From: an uncultured Maribacter sp.
GTDB taxonomy: Bacteria; Bacteroidota; Bacteroidia; Flavobacteriales; Flavobacteriaceae
Direction: 5' to 3'
DNA length: 64,000 nt
NCBI GenBank assembly: GCA_947493885.1
Contig: CANLTE010000003.1
Span: forward strand, 186,001-250,000
This document shows, one piece after another, positions 1-9,401 of this stretch. The notes beneath the pieces were generated by a model, which was not told the DNA's origin, did no database searches, and saw only the letters and a program-made list of their open reading frames with translations. Position numbers and translations under genes: made by a program. Numbering within the stretch: position 1 is the first letter of the stretch; each line of letters begins with the position of its first letter.

Positions 1-2
1 AA

Positions 3-350
3 GTAGATTCTTTAGCTACAATAACACTTACCAAGTATAGTCCAAATCATTTAACATATCGTTCTAATAATAGTCATTCTGGGGTAGCAGTTTTTTCCGA
101 AATGTATTATGAAAATGGTTGGAATGCCTATATAGATGGAAAACCAGTTGATCATTTTAAGGTAAACTATACGCTAAGAGGGTTAAAAGTTCCAGCAGGA
201 AAGCATTCAATAGTTTTTAAATTTGAACCAAACATTGTTAAAGAAGGTAGTTCAATAGCCTTAGCAAGTTCAATTTCTTTAGGAGTTTTAATTTTAATTG
301 GAATAGGTTTTACATTTTGGCGTTCTAAACAGGGAGAAGAAAAAGAATGA
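3..350 (+). CDS. C-terminal end of a YfhO-like membrane protein (partial)
   Basis: The reading frame is open from base 3 and runs into the window, so the N-terminus lies upstream; the ATG at 102 is internal. The visible part has a short beta-rich periplasmic segment (EMYYENGWNAYIDGK, near base 100-145) typical of the end of YfhO-family multi-pass proteins, then one hydrophobic helix (SIALASSISLGVLILIGIG) and a charged cytoplasmic tail. YfhO proteins are thought to help glycosylate cell-envelope polymers. The stop overlaps the next ATG by 4 bases, which suggests one operon with the glycosyltransferase and flippase. The family call rests on the C-terminal motif only. Confidence 0.6.
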   Translation, partial: VDSLATITLTKYSPNHLTYRSNNSHSGVAVFSEMYYENGWNAYIDGKPVDHFKVNYTLRGLKVPAGKHSIVFKFEPNIVKEGSSIALASSISLGVLILIGIGFTFWRSKQGEEKE

Positions 351-1618
351 AAAAAGTACTCATCATTGCTTATTATTGGCCTCCAGCAGGTGGACCAGGA
401 GTGCAGCGGTGGTTGAAATTTATAAAATATTTAAGGGATTTTAATGTTGAACCTGTATTGTACATTCCTGAAAATCCGCATTATCCAATTCAAGATGAAA
501 CTTTGATTGGTGAAATTCCCTTAGACCTAAAAATTTATAGGCATCCTATTTTTGAACCCTATAAGGCTGCAAGTGTTTTTTCTTCTAAAAAAACAAAACG
601 AATTAGTTCTGGTATAATCCAAGCCAAAAAGCAATCTACATTAGAAAAACTTTTTTTGTGGATTAGAGGAAATTTATTTATTCCAGACGCTCGTAAATTC
701 TGGATAAAGCCATCTGTTAATCGCCTTACTAAAATTATTAGTCAAGAACAAATAGACACCGTAATTACAACGGGACCACCTCACAGCGTTCATTTAATAG
801 GTCTGCATCTAAAAATGCAACTACAAATAAAATGGATTACAGATTTTAGAGACCCATGGACAACAATTGGTTACCATAAAAAATTAAAATTAACCCAATG
901 GGCCGCCATTAAGCATAAAAAGTTAGAAAAAAGTGTTTTAACTAATGCAGATACCATTATTGTAACTAGTCCGAGTACCAAAATAGAATTTGAATCTTTA
1001 ACTAATAAACCAGTGGTATTAATTACCAATGGGTATGATACGGATTTTAAAAGTGATATTACTCTAGATCAAAAGTTTACACTTTCTCATATTGGTTCTT
1101 TGCTTACAGGACGTAATCCTCATAATTTATGGCAGGTGTTAATGGAGCTTGTTGATGAGAATGAGGATTTTAGAAATTCTTTTAAGCTTCAATTAATAGG
1201 AGTGGTTAGTAAAGATGTTCTCGAAACTGTATACAAATATGGGTTAGAGAAATGGACAGATGTTTTAGGGTATCAGACCCACAAAAATGCCATAAAACAG
1301 CAGCAAAAGTCTCAAGCGCTGCTTCTTGTAGAAATTAATTCTGAGGAAACTAAAGGCATAATTCCTGGTAAATTGTTTGAGTATATGGCAGCAAACAGAC
1401 CAATATTAGGTTTAGGACCTAAAAATTGGGATGTAGACGCTATTATTAGCTCAACTAAATCAGGAGTTACATTCACGTATGATCAAAAAGCTGAATTAAA
1501 AACAGTACTTTTAAAATGGTTTGAAGCTTTTAAATTAGGTGAGTTACAAAACAAACCGGAAAACTTAACGGCATACAGCAGACGTGAATTAACTCGTAAA
1601 TTGGTTAAAAACCTCTAA
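347..1618 (+). CDS. Glycosyltransferase, GT-B fold (GT4-like)
   Basis: This 423-residue protein is predicted to transfer sugars in surface-polysaccharide synthesis at the cytoplasmic face. Residues 9-22 hold the Y-W-P-P-x-G-G-x-G-x-Q-R-W loop seen at the start of many GT4 enzymes. The C-terminal half has a nucleotide-sugar-binding region near residues 340-360 (IIPGKLFEYMAANRPILGLG), where the E-Y of a GT-B family usually contacts the donor sugar. It starts 4 bases inside the preceding gene, and its stop shares one base with the next ATG, so the three genes are very likely translated together. The donor and acceptor sugars cannot be told. Confidence 0.85.
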   Translation: MKKVLIIAYYWPPAGGPGVQRWLKFIKYLRDFNVEPVLYIPENPHYPIQDETLIGEIPLDLKIYRHPIFEPYKAASVFSSKKTKRISSGIIQAKKQSTLEKLFLWIRGNLFIPDARKFWIKPSVNRLTKIISQEQIDTVITTGPPHSVHLIGLHLKMQLQIKWITDFRDPWTTIGYHKKLKLTQWAAIKHKKLEKSVLTNADTIIVTSPSTKIEFESLTNKPVVLITNGYDTDFKSDITLDQKFTLSHIGSLLTGRNPHNLWQVLMELVDENEDFRNSFKLQLIGVVSKDVLETVYKYGLEKWTDVLGYQTHKNAIKQQQKSQALLLVEINSEETKGIIPGKLFEYMAANRPILGLGPKNWDVDAIISSTKSGVTFTYDQKAELKTVLLKWFEAFKLGELQNKPENLTAYSRRELTRKLVKNL

Positions 1619-3081
1619 TGGGAATTGTATTTAAACAATCATTTAAAAATACTGTAATTACATATTTAGGCTTTGCAGTAGGAGCAGTAAATGTACTTTT
1701 TTTGTACACCAATTTTCTGTCTGAGGACAACTATGGTTTGGTGGCAGTAATACTTTCTATAGCGTCTATTTTAATGCCCGTACTTGCTTTTGGTGTGCCT
1801 AATACTATAGTAAAGTTTTATAGTGGTTATAGCAGCCAAAAGGTTGCAAATGGTTTTTTAACCCTGATGCTACTTTTGCCATTGGTTGTAATTATTCCTG
1901 GAGCACTATGTATTTACTTTTTTTATGAAGAAATAGGTTCCTTTTTGTCAAAGGAAAATCCAATTGTAGAAAGTTATATATGGTACATTTTTTTAATAGG
2001 AATGTCCATGGCTTATTTTGAGATTCTTTATGGATGGGCTAGGGTTAATATGAAAACTGTCTTCGGAAACTTTATGAAAGAAGTTTTTAGTAGGGTGGGA
2101 GCTACCGCACTTTTGTTATTATTACACTTTAATGCTATTGATTTAAGTCAATTTTTTAAAGGAATGGTGATTGTGTATATGCTACGTGTGATTATTATGA
2201 AAATATATGCTTATTGGGTTAAAAAACCAAAATTGGTTTTTGAGTTTCCAGACAACACCAAGCAAATATTAACATATAGCGCGCTGATTATTCTTGGCGG
2301 CTCTACTGCAATAATTTTACTAGAGGTAGATAAGGTTATGCTAAATCAATTTGTGGAGATTAAGAATGTCGCTTATTATAGTGTTGCGGGGTTTATTGCT
2401 GCTGTTATTGCTGTTCCTGCACGTTCTATGCATCAAATTACTTACCCATTAACCGCTAAAATTTTAAATAATCAAGACTCCAAGGCTTTAAAAAGCATTT
2501 ATCAAAAAACATCATTAAACTTGTTTATAATTGCGGGGCTTATTTTTTTACTAATTATTTTGAATTTACACGATTTATATAAGCTGTTACCAAAACCGTA
2601 TAGTAATGGGTTTTTAATTGTTTTTTGGATTGGTTTAGCAAAGGTTTATGATGCGGTGCTGGGAAACAACAATGCTATTCTGTACAACTCTAATTACTAT
2701 AAAATAATTTTGATGCTTGGAGTATTTTTAGCTGTAATTACCATACTGTTTAATTTATGGCTTATTCCTATTTATGGCATAAAAGGTGCTGCAATAGCAA
2801 GTTTTTCTGCTTTTTTTATTTACAATACGTTAAAGTTACTTTATGTAAAGCTTAAGTTTGGTATTTTTCCTTTTACAAAAGCAACTGTAAAAGTTATGGC
2901 CTTGTTGTTTGTGTGTTCTGTATTTTTTTATGTTGAATTAGACGCTCACCCTTTAGTAAATATTGCTATAAAAAGTTTGATGGTAACGTTGCTATATTTA
3001 ATTGCTATACATAAATTTCAGATATCGCCTGATATAAACGCAGTTATCAAAAGTGCAGGTACGAAAATTAAACGAAATTAG
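1618..3081 (+). CDS. Polysaccharide flippase (Wzx/MATE-like)
   Basis: This 487-residue protein is almost entirely hydrophobic helices (about 12-14 membrane segments by eye) with short charged loops, the layout of the MOP superfamily that flips lipid-linked oligosaccharides across the inner membrane. The N-terminal GIVFKQSFKNTVITYLG and an internal GVPNTIVKFYSGY region (about residues 60-75) match the flavobacterial Wzx-like type. It overlaps the glycosyltransferase stop by one base. No polymerase or ligase is visible in the window, so the pathway cannot be completed here. Confidence 0.85.
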   Translation: MGIVFKQSFKNTVITYLGFAVGAVNVLFLYTNFLSEDNYGLVAVILSIASILMPVLAFGVPNTIVKFYSGYSSQKVANGFLTLMLLLPLVVIIPGALCIYFFYEEIGSFLSKENPIVESYIWYIFLIGMSMAYFEILYGWARVNMKTVFGNFMKEVFSRVGATALLLLLHFNAIDLSQFFKGMVIVYMLRVIIMKIYAYWVKKPKLVFEFPDNTKQILTYSALIILGGSTAIILLEVDKVMLNQFVEIKNVAYYSVAGFIAAVIAVPARSMHQITYPLTAKILNNQDSKALKSIYQKTSLNLFIIAGLIFLLIILNLHDLYKLLPKPYSNGFLIVFWIGLAKVYDAVLGNNNAILYNSNYYKIILMLGVFLAVITILFNLWLIPIYGIKGAAIASFSAFFIYNTLKLLYVKLKFGIFPFTKATVKVMALLFVCSVFFYVELDAHPLVNIAIKSLMVTLLYLIAIHKFQISPDINAVIKSAGTKIKRN

Positions 3082-3242
3082 TGAGTTTTTTTGTTGTTAA
3101 ATAGTTGTTGATAAATGGAAAAGTAATTCCGTTTTTTTTATTCCTATATTTTTATCTTTAAGTGATGGATGTTATACGTCGATTATAAGATTACTTTCAT
3201 CCTTAGATAAAACAAACAATAACCAACCAACTAGTCCCAATT

Positions 3243-3701
3243 ATGAAAAACAGTTTTATTTTAAGTTTACTAATCCTTTTTTTTATTTCTACGTTAAGTA
3301 TTGAAGCTCAAGAATTAACAATGAACTCTGCCTTTAGTAATTATAAATATTACTCAGGTGAAAATAGAATAAGTGAAAGCCAATTACATTCTCTTTTATC
3401 ACAAAATCCTATTTCTGATAACTATTGGAAATCCTCAAAAACTTTTAATAAACTTTCATGGGCTGCTATTGGAAGTGAAGTTGTTTTCGGAATCTGGGAA
3501 ATTACAGATAATACTGTAGGGAACGATAATATAACGCGAACAGGCATTTTTGGTTCGCTAGCTGCGGCGATAACTTTTTCAATAATTTCTCATCATAAAA
3601 AGAAAAAAGCATTAAAAAGTTATAATGATGGCGTAGAAACTACATCAAATTTCCAGATAAAACCATCAAATTCTGGTGTGGGTATAACATTTCAGTTCTA
3701 A
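3243..3701 (+). CDS. Secreted protein of unknown function
   Basis: A 152-residue protein with a clear N-terminal signal peptide (basic MKN, hydrophobic core to about residue 20, cleavage near IEAQE). The mature part holds a hydrophobic stretch (GIFGSLAAAITFSIIS, about residues 98-113), a basic KKKKALK segment, and ends in a phenylalanine (GVGITFQF). A final F after a beta-like strand is common in Bacteroidota outer-membrane proteins, but the protein is too short to be a typical barrel. It is separated by about 160 bp from the polysaccharide genes and looks like its own transcription unit. I do not recognise the family. Confidence 0.65.
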   Translation: MKNSFILSLLILFFISTLSIEAQELTMNSAFSNYKYYSGENRISESQLHSLLSQNPISDNYWKSSKTFNKLSWAAIGSEVVFGIWEITDNTVGNDNITRTGIFGSLAAAITFSIISHHKKKKALKSYNDGVETTSNFQIKPSNSGVGITFQF

Positions 3702-3756
3702 ATAATGGGCTTATAATTTTAAAAGAAGCCATATGATGAATATGGTTTTTGTGTTT

Positions 3757-4326
3757 ATGAAAACTCAATTAAAAACCTATTTAAACAAATATGTTCAATT
3801 CACGGAACAAGAAATAGATATAATTTTCAATCATCTTATTGTAGAAAATTTCAAAAAAAAGGAGTTTTTACTTCCACAAAATGCCATATGTAAACGCAGA
3901 TATTTTATTATTGAAGGTCTTGTAAGATTGTTTTATATAGATGCCAATGGCGTTGAAAAAACTGTTTTATTTGGCGTAGAAAATTGGTGGATAACCAATT
4001 TGGATAGTTTTGTAAAAGAAATACCTTCGGAAAAGATGATTCAGGCTTTGGAAAATACTGTTGTACTAAGCATTACCAGGGAAGAATTAGAAAAATTGTA
4101 TAGATTGGTGCCTAAACTGGAAAGAGCTTTTAGAAAGATTACCGAAAACATGTTGATTTCTATTCAGAGAAAAGATGAAGTTTTCATGAAAAAATCAAGT
4201 AGAGAAAGATATTCAAATTTAATAAGGCAAATACCAGATTTTGCTAATAGAGTACCTCAATATATGATTGCCTCATACTTAGGCATTTCTCCTGAATATT
4301 TAAGTGAGCTTCGAAAACAGGATTAG
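3757..4326 (+). CDS. Crp/Fnr-family transcriptional regulator (first of three)
   Basis: The protein has an N-terminal cyclic-nucleotide-binding-like beta roll (about residues 20-115 of the shortened form) and a short C-terminal helix-turn-helix whose recognition part reads YMIASYLGISPEYLSELRKQ. The open frame extends up to 3733, but the first eight codons (MMNMVFVF) are unlike relatives; the ATG at 3757 (MKTQLKTYL) gives about 189 residues, close to the other two copies in the window at 43440 and 60019. The effector is unknown and no cysteines for an Fe-S cluster are visible. The AhpD-like gene directly downstream is the likely target. Confidence 0.8.
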   Translation: MKTQLKTYLNKYVQFTEQEIDIIFNHLIVENFKKKEFLLPQNAICKRRYFIIEGLVRLFYIDANGVEKTVLFGVENWWITNLDSFVKEIPSEKMIQALENTVVLSITREELEKLYRLVPKLERAFRKITENMLISIQRKDEVFMKKSSRERYSNLIRQIPDFANRVPQYMIASYLGISPEYLSELRKQD

Positions 4327-4370
4327 TGATTTCTTAAGATTTCCTAATGAAATAAGGGGTATCCAGAACG

Positions 4371-4378
4371 TACATTTG
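4371..4378 (+). promoter_or_regulatory. -7 promoter element TACATTTG
   Basis: TACATTTG is an exact match to the Bacteroidota -7 consensus TAnnTTTG, 20 bp ahead of the ATG at 4398. An imperfect inverted repeat lies upstream (TTTC at 4330-4333 and GAAA at 4349-4352), at about the position expected for an activator such as the Crp/Fnr protein just before it. The -33 box is not clear. Confidence 0.5.
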
Positions 4379-4397
4379 TTTCAAATAAAAAAGAATT

Positions 4398-4853
4398 ATG
4401 GAACAAATTAAATTTACCGATATTCCACAGGGAATGCTTGAAAAGTTGCGTGATATTGAGTCTTTTATTGAAAATTCAGGAATCAGTAAAAAATTAAATA
4501 CGCTTATAAAATTAAGAGTTTCACAAGTTAATGGCTGCGCATATTGTGTAGATATGCATCATAAAGAGTTAAAGCATTTAAAAGAAACGGAGCTGCGGCT
4601 ATCCTCGTTATGTGTTTGGCGAGAAACACATTATTTTAGTGATGTAGAAATTGTTGTTTTGGATTATGCTGAAGAATTAACGCAATTAAAAAATGGTTCA
4701 ATTAAAAAGAATGTCTATAACAGTTTACTTGATTTTTTTAGTAAGCATGAAATATGTTATTTAACACTAATTATAACACAAGCCAATACCTGGAATAGAC
4801 TCATGAAAAGTTTTAATTTTGTACCTGGAAATTATAAAGTTCAAAGCGTGTAG
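4398..4853 (+). CDS. Carboxymuconolactone decarboxylase-family (AhpD-like) protein
   Basis: A 151-residue all-helical protein with the AhpD core motif C-x-x-C-x-x-x-H (C47, C50, H54, in NGCAYCVDMHHKEL). In this family the two cysteines form a redox-active pair used in alkylhydroperoxidase-type reactions; the presence of both makes a peroxidase or disulfide role more likely than a decarboxylase. It follows the Crp/Fnr gene with its own TACATTTG promoter, a pairing common in flavobacteria, so regulation by that protein is likely. The substrate is unknown. Confidence 0.85.
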   Translation: MEQIKFTDIPQGMLEKLRDIESFIENSGISKKLNTLIKLRVSQVNGCAYCVDMHHKELKHLKETELRLSSLCVWRETHYFSDVEIVVLDYAEELTQLKNGSIKKNVYNSLLDFFSKHEICYLTLIITQANTWNRLMKSFNFVPGNYKVQSV

Positions 4854-4974
4854 TAAAGAATAATTGGTTTAAAATAGTTGTTTTAATATATGTTAATTAA
4901 TATTTGTAATGTATTGTTATCCAGTGTTTAATAAACCTTGTTTTAAAGCTTTAGTTTTGAGTTATAATTGTTTA

Positions 4975-5014
4975 ACAAAAATAGTAACCCCATGGCAAAC
5001 CACTACCATGGGGC
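4975..5014 (-). terminator. Rho-independent terminator of the basic secreted protein gene
   Basis: CCCCATGG (4988-4995) and CCATGGGG (5006-5013) form an 8-bp perfect stem with a 10-base loop. Read on the minus strand the stem is followed by TTACTATTTTTG, a T-rich tail, so it ends transcription of the minus-strand gene that stops at 5044. Confidence 0.75.
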
Positions 5015-5043
5015 TAAACAACTAACCAACCTAAAAACTATTT

Positions 5044-6261
5044 TTATTGCCTTCTGCTACTTCTAGTTGTGGCTCTAGAATTTCCTCTTGAAACAACTCT
5101 ATTTGAAGACTTCATTGTATTACCTCTTCTTTGTGTTACTGCGCTTCTATTTCTAGTTGATGCGTTTCCAGAAGATGAACGTTGAACGTTACTTCTTCTA
5201 GGGGTTACACTTTTATTTGTTCTTTGCACAGTTCTTTTTGTTACTTCTCTACGTTGAACTGGTCTTCTTGAAACTTCTTTTTTTACCGTTCTGGTTGTTC
5301 TGGTAACATTTCTGTTATTGTTTCTAGAAACTGGCTCTCTGTATGTTTTTGTTCTTTTTATGGTAGTGCTACGTGGTGTTCTGGTCACTTCTCTTTTAGT
5401 AACAGTATTACCAGTATTGTTTCTTACCGTGCGGTTATTTCTAACCACATTTTTATTATTTTTTCTATACGTGGTAGACCTATTTTCAACACGGTTGTTT
5501 CTACCATTGTTTTTATAACTTCTACTTGATCTAGAATCGGTAGCTCTTGTAATACCGTTATTTCTTCTGTAATTGTCTCTTACACTTACTCTACGGTCAT
5601 TTCTATATACCTTAGCTCTATCCTTTCTAACTTTATTATGCTTGTACGTATGACCAATTTTTGCATAAGACCTTCTGTGGTTATATCTATAAGGATTATA
5701 GTAAGTATATCTTACAGGACTATAAAACCTTCTGTATGGACGATTAAATACTAAACTAAATTCTATAGCAGGTCTTAAAAAGAACCTGTGAAAAGGTCTA
5801 TAAATATATCTTCTGTTGTAATGATTTATATATCCAGTATGGTAATCGTAAAAACCATTACGATTGTAATATACATACATACCACCTAAGCGGTTAACTC
5901 TTCCATTTCTATAAGAAATAAATACATCACCTATTTCAGAAACGCGACCATAATTATCATAAAATACAGGAACATTTTCTACTTGAACAACAGCTCCGTA
6001 GTCATCATATTGAGCAAATGGACTATAATCAAATCCAGAGTTAAACGTAACACCTGTGTTACACTGTCCAATTCTATTTGCGATGTAGAAATCGAATTCA
6101 CCATCAGGATAAACTGAGAATGTAATGCCATTTTCAACAAAAATAAAAGAGTTGTTGTATCGATAAGCATTGCGAGTTGCAACCTTATCATCTATTGTAC
6201 TGGCTATGATACTGGAAGTACCAATAACAAACGCCGTAATAAGGAGTACTAATTTTTTCAT
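5044..6261 (-). CDS. Secreted, strongly basic Arg/Asn/Thr-rich protein of unknown function
   Basis: The 405-residue product has a signal peptide (MKKLVLLITAFVIGTSSIIAS). Residues about 25-190 are rich in Tyr, Asn, Gly and Phe with repeating turn-strand patterns (for example YNRNGFYDYHTGYIN), and the half after about residue 190 is a low-complexity basic tail dominated by R, N, T, S and K. This layout is seen in flavobacterial envelope proteins of unknown role; the tail might bind polyanions such as nucleic acid or polysaccharide, but that is a guess. It is a single gene with its own terminator. Confidence 0.7.
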   Translation of the reverse strand: MKKLVLLITAFVIGTSSIIASTIDDKVATRNAYRYNNSFIFVENGITFSVYPDGEFDFYIANRIGQCNTGVTFNSGFDYSPFAQYDDYGAVVQVENVPVFYDNYGRVSEIGDVFISYRNGRVNRLGGMYVYYNRNGFYDYHTGYINHYNRRYIYRPFHRFFLRPAIEFSLVFNRPYRRFYSPVRYTYYNPYRYNHRRSYAKIGHTYKHNKVRKDRAKVYRNDRRVSVRDNYRRNNGITRATDSRSSRSYKNNGRNNRVENRSTTYRKNNKNVVRNNRTVRNNTGNTVTKREVTRTPRSTTIKRTKTYREPVSRNNNRNVTRTTRTVKKEVSRRPVQRREVTKRTVQRTNKSVTPRRSNVQRSSSGNASTRNRSAVTQRRGNTMKSSNRVVSRGNSRATTRSSRRQ

Positions 6262-6376
6262 GATATAAGGTTTTAAATTTTAAATGCAACTATTTACATT
6301 CGGTAAGTATATACCAAACAGCGTGCCAAAAAAATTAAAACTTATATATCATTCTGATTATCAAGGCAATAATTCT

Positions 6377-9154
6377 CTATAATTTTTCTCTGAGATAATT
6401 TGCAGTAAAAGATTGATTGTTTTTTATTATTTCCTCTGGTGTTCCTTGCGCAATTAATTGCCCTCCTTTATCACCACCTTCTAGTCCTAAATCTATAATA
6501 TAGTCTGCACATTTAATTAATTCTATATTGTGCTCAATGACAACAATGGAATGCCCTCTTTCTAATAAAGCATAAAAGGAAGCAAGTAATTTATTGATAT
6601 CATGAAAATGAAGTCCAGTGGTAGGTTCATCAAAAATGAACAAAGCTTTATCTTTTGTATTCCCTTTTACCAAAAACGATGCAAGTTTTATACGTTGTGC
6701 TTCACCTCCTGATAAAGTAGAAGATGATTGCCCTAATGTTACATAACCCAAGCCGACATCCTGTAGAGGCTTTAATTTATTTGTGATTTTAGTTTGCGCG
6801 TTAGTTTCAAAAAATGAAATTGCATTATCAATGGTCATATTTAAAACATCATCAATACTAGCATCAGCAAATTTAACCTCTAAAACCTCTTTTTTAAAGC
6901 GTTTTCCATGGCAAGTATCACACTCGAGATGAACATCTGCCATAAATTGCATTTCCACTGTGATTTCACCTTCGCCCTTACATTTTTCACAGCGACCTCC
7001 GTCCACGTTAAAAGAAAAATGTTTTGCTTGATATGCTCTTATTTTGCTAAGTTTTTGTGAAGCGAATAAGGCTCTAATATCATCATATGCTTTAATATAT
7101 GTAACAGGATTAGAACGCGAAGATCTACCAATTGGATTTTGATTAACAAATTCAATATGCTTTATAGATTGGTATTTTCCTTCTACTGAGGTAAATTGCC
7201 CAGCTTTTTCTCCATAACCACCAACTTCTTTTAGAACAATAGGATATAGCAATTTTTTAACCAAAGTACTTTTACCGCTGCCAGATACTCCAGTGACAAC
7301 GGTGAGCATATTTAAGGGAAAAGTAACATCAATATTTTTTAAATTATTTTCACGAGCCCCTTTAATATCAATGGTATTTTTGATAGGTCTTCTTTTTTTG
7401 GGCAACTCAATAGCCTTACTTCCATTTAAATACTGAGCAGTTAAAGAAGTAGAGTTTAAAATCTCTTTTAGAGAACCATGAGCAACAACTTCTCCACCAA
7501 AAGTTCCCGCTTCGGGGCCTATGTCAATAACTTCATCTGCCGCTTTCATAATATCTTCATCATGTTCAACAACAATTACGGTATTACCTAAATCTCTTAA
7601 GGATTGTAATACTTGTATTAAGTTTTCTGTATCCTTAGGATGAAGTCCTATACTTGGCTCATCAAGAATATACATAGAGCCAACTAAACTGCTACCCAAT
7701 GAAGTGGCTAAATTAATTCGCTGACTTTCTCCTCCTGAAAGAGTATTAGATTTTCTATTTAATGTTAAATAATTAAGTCCGACTTTGTCTAAGAATTCAA
7801 GACGAGTATTTATTTCTTTGAGTAAGCGTTTTGCTATTTGAGAATCGTGTTTGCTTAGGGTGAGGTTATTAAAAAATAAGGATATATCTTCAATGGATAA
7901 ACCTACTAATTCAGAAATAGATTTTCCGTTTACCTTAACATTATTCGTTTCTTTACGCAAGCGCTTACCGTTACAATCATGGCATTTTGTTTTGCCACGA
8001 TATCTGGAGAGCATAACCCTATTTTGAATTTTATAACTTTTTTCCTCGAGCATAGCAAAAAATCCATTTAATCCCAGAAAGTGATTATTACCGTCCCAAA
8101 CAAGACTTTTTTGTTCTTCGGTTAACTCATACCAAGGTTTATGTATTGGGAAATCAAATTTATAAGCAGAATTAACAAGCTCATCTTTATACCAGCCCAT
8201 GCTTTCACCTCGCCAAGGGAAAATTGCATTTTCATAAATCGATAACCCTGTATTTGGAATTACCAAATCTTCATCAATTCCAATAACATCTCCATAGCCC
8301 TCACATTTTGGACAGGCTCCATACGGATTATTGAAGCTAAACAAATGCACATTAGGCTCTAAAAACTGAATACCATCCAACTCAAAATTATTGCTAAAAT
8401 GCGTTTCAGAATTGTCTTCTAGTTTTTCTATAATACATTCACCTTTGCCTTCAAAAAAAGCAGTGTCAACGGCATTAGCTAGCCTATTGTAAAAATCTTC
8501 ATCATTCTTTGTTATGATTCGATCTACTACTAAATGAAACTTTTTACCAATAGTTTTCGGTACAGCATCAATTCGTAATACTTCTCCCTGATATTTAATT
8601 CTAGCATACCCTTGTTTAGATAGTAGTTCTAAGGATTTTATGGAATCTCTATCTTCACGGATTACTATTGGGGCTAAGAGCAACAGTTTAGTATTCTCCT
8701 CAAATGTTTTAACATGACTAATAACATCAGAAACAGTATGCTTTTTAACTTCCTCACCCGAAACTGGAGAAATGGTTTTTCCAATACGGGCGTACAATAA
8801 CTTAATATAGTCATATATTTCTGTTGTTGTGCCAACCGTAGATCTTGGATTTGTAGAGTTCACTTTTTGCTCAATAGCAATGGCTGGAGCAATTCCTTTT
8901 ATATAATCTACTTTGGGTTTATTTAATTTTCCTAAAAATTGTCTGGCATAAGAAGAAAGACTTTCAACATATCTTCGTTGTCCCTCTGCATACAATGTAT
9001 CAAAAGCTAAACTGGACTTTCCTGATCCTGATAATCCAGTAATTACAACTAATTTGTTGCGAGGTATTACTACATCAATATTTTTTAAATTATGAAGTTG
9101 AGCACCCTTAATGATAATATTTTCTTTAGGGTTTATATCTGCAAGTGTTGTCAT
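6377..9154 (-). CDS. uvrA: Excinuclease ABC subunit A
   Basis: The 925-residue protein scans DNA for lesions and loads UvrB in nucleotide excision repair. Both ABC modules are complete: Walker A motifs GLSGSGKSSLAF (about residue 40) and GVSGSGKSTLV (about 630), signature sequences TLSGGESQRINLA and TLSGGEAQRIKLA, and Walker B ILDEPSIGLHP and FDEPTTGLHF. Both zinc sites are intact (C-P-K-C with C-H-D-C; C-E-K-C with C-D-T-C). The length is normal. It is a monocistronic minus-strand gene facing away from the sigma cassettes. Confidence 0.97.
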   Translation of the reverse strand: MTTLADINPKENIIIKGAQLHNLKNIDVVIPRNKLVVITGLSGSGKSSLAFDTLYAEGQRRYVESLSSYARQFLGKLNKPKVDYIKGIAPAIAIEQKVNSTNPRSTVGTTTEIYDYIKLLYARIGKTISPVSGEEVKKHTVSDVISHVKTFEENTKLLLLAPIVIREDRDSIKSLELLSKQGYARIKYQGEVLRIDAVPKTIGKKFHLVVDRIITKNDEDFYNRLANAVDTAFFEGKGECIIEKLEDNSETHFSNNFELDGIQFLEPNVHLFSFNNPYGACPKCEGYGDVIGIDEDLVIPNTGLSIYENAIFPWRGESMGWYKDELVNSAYKFDFPIHKPWYELTEEQKSLVWDGNNHFLGLNGFFAMLEEKSYKIQNRVMLSRYRGKTKCHDCNGKRLRKETNNVKVNGKSISELVGLSIEDISLFFNNLTLSKHDSQIAKRLLKEINTRLEFLDKVGLNYLTLNRKSNTLSGGESQRINLATSLGSSLVGSMYILDEPSIGLHPKDTENLIQVLQSLRDLGNTVIVVEHDEDIMKAADEVIDIGPEAGTFGGEVVAHGSLKEILNSTSLTAQYLNGSKAIELPKKRRPIKNTIDIKGARENNLKNIDVTFPLNMLTVVTGVSGSGKSTLVKKLLYPIVLKEVGGYGEKAGQFTSVEGKYQSIKHIEFVNQNPIGRSSRSNPVTYIKAYDDIRALFASQKLSKIRAYQAKHFSFNVDGGRCEKCKGEGEITVEMQFMADVHLECDTCHGKRFKKEVLEVKFADASIDDVLNMTIDNAISFFETNAQTKITNKLKPLQDVGLGYVTLGQSSSTLSGGEAQRIKLASFLVKGNTKDKALFIFDEPTTGLHFHDINKLLASFYALLERGHSIVVIEHNIELIKCADYIIDLGLEGGDKGGQLIAQGTPEEIIKNNQSFTANYLREKL

Positions 9155-9273
9155 AATAGTGAATAGATTTACAAAGATACAATACCAATTTTCTTTTCAT
9201 CATAATTTAAGTATAACATAAGCCTAATCAATCTTCATTTTAAACATTTTTTTAAAACATATTTAATTTTACA

Positions 9274-9281
9274 TATATTTG
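9274..9281 (+). promoter_or_regulatory. -7 promoter element TATATTTG ahead of the first sigma cassette
   Basis: TATATTTG matches TAnnTTTG exactly. It lies about 120 bp ahead of the ATG at 9402, so the mRNA would have an untranslated leader of more than 100 bases, long enough for post-transcriptional control. A clear -33 box is not seen. Confidence 0.45.
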
Positions 9282-9401
9282 TAACATAACAAAACGAGGA
9301 AAGCCTATAGCGTAAAATTACTTTTTAAAAATTTAGAATAGTAACCCCACTAGGTCTTATTGTATAATAAGGTCTCTATTTTAACCTTAAAAAGTAAAGC
9401 T

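Noticed and set aside
5318-5518. Plus-strand open frame inside the basic secreted protein gene
   Set aside because: It is the mirror of the Arg/Thr-rich coding repeat on the minus strand, with no start signal or family likeness.
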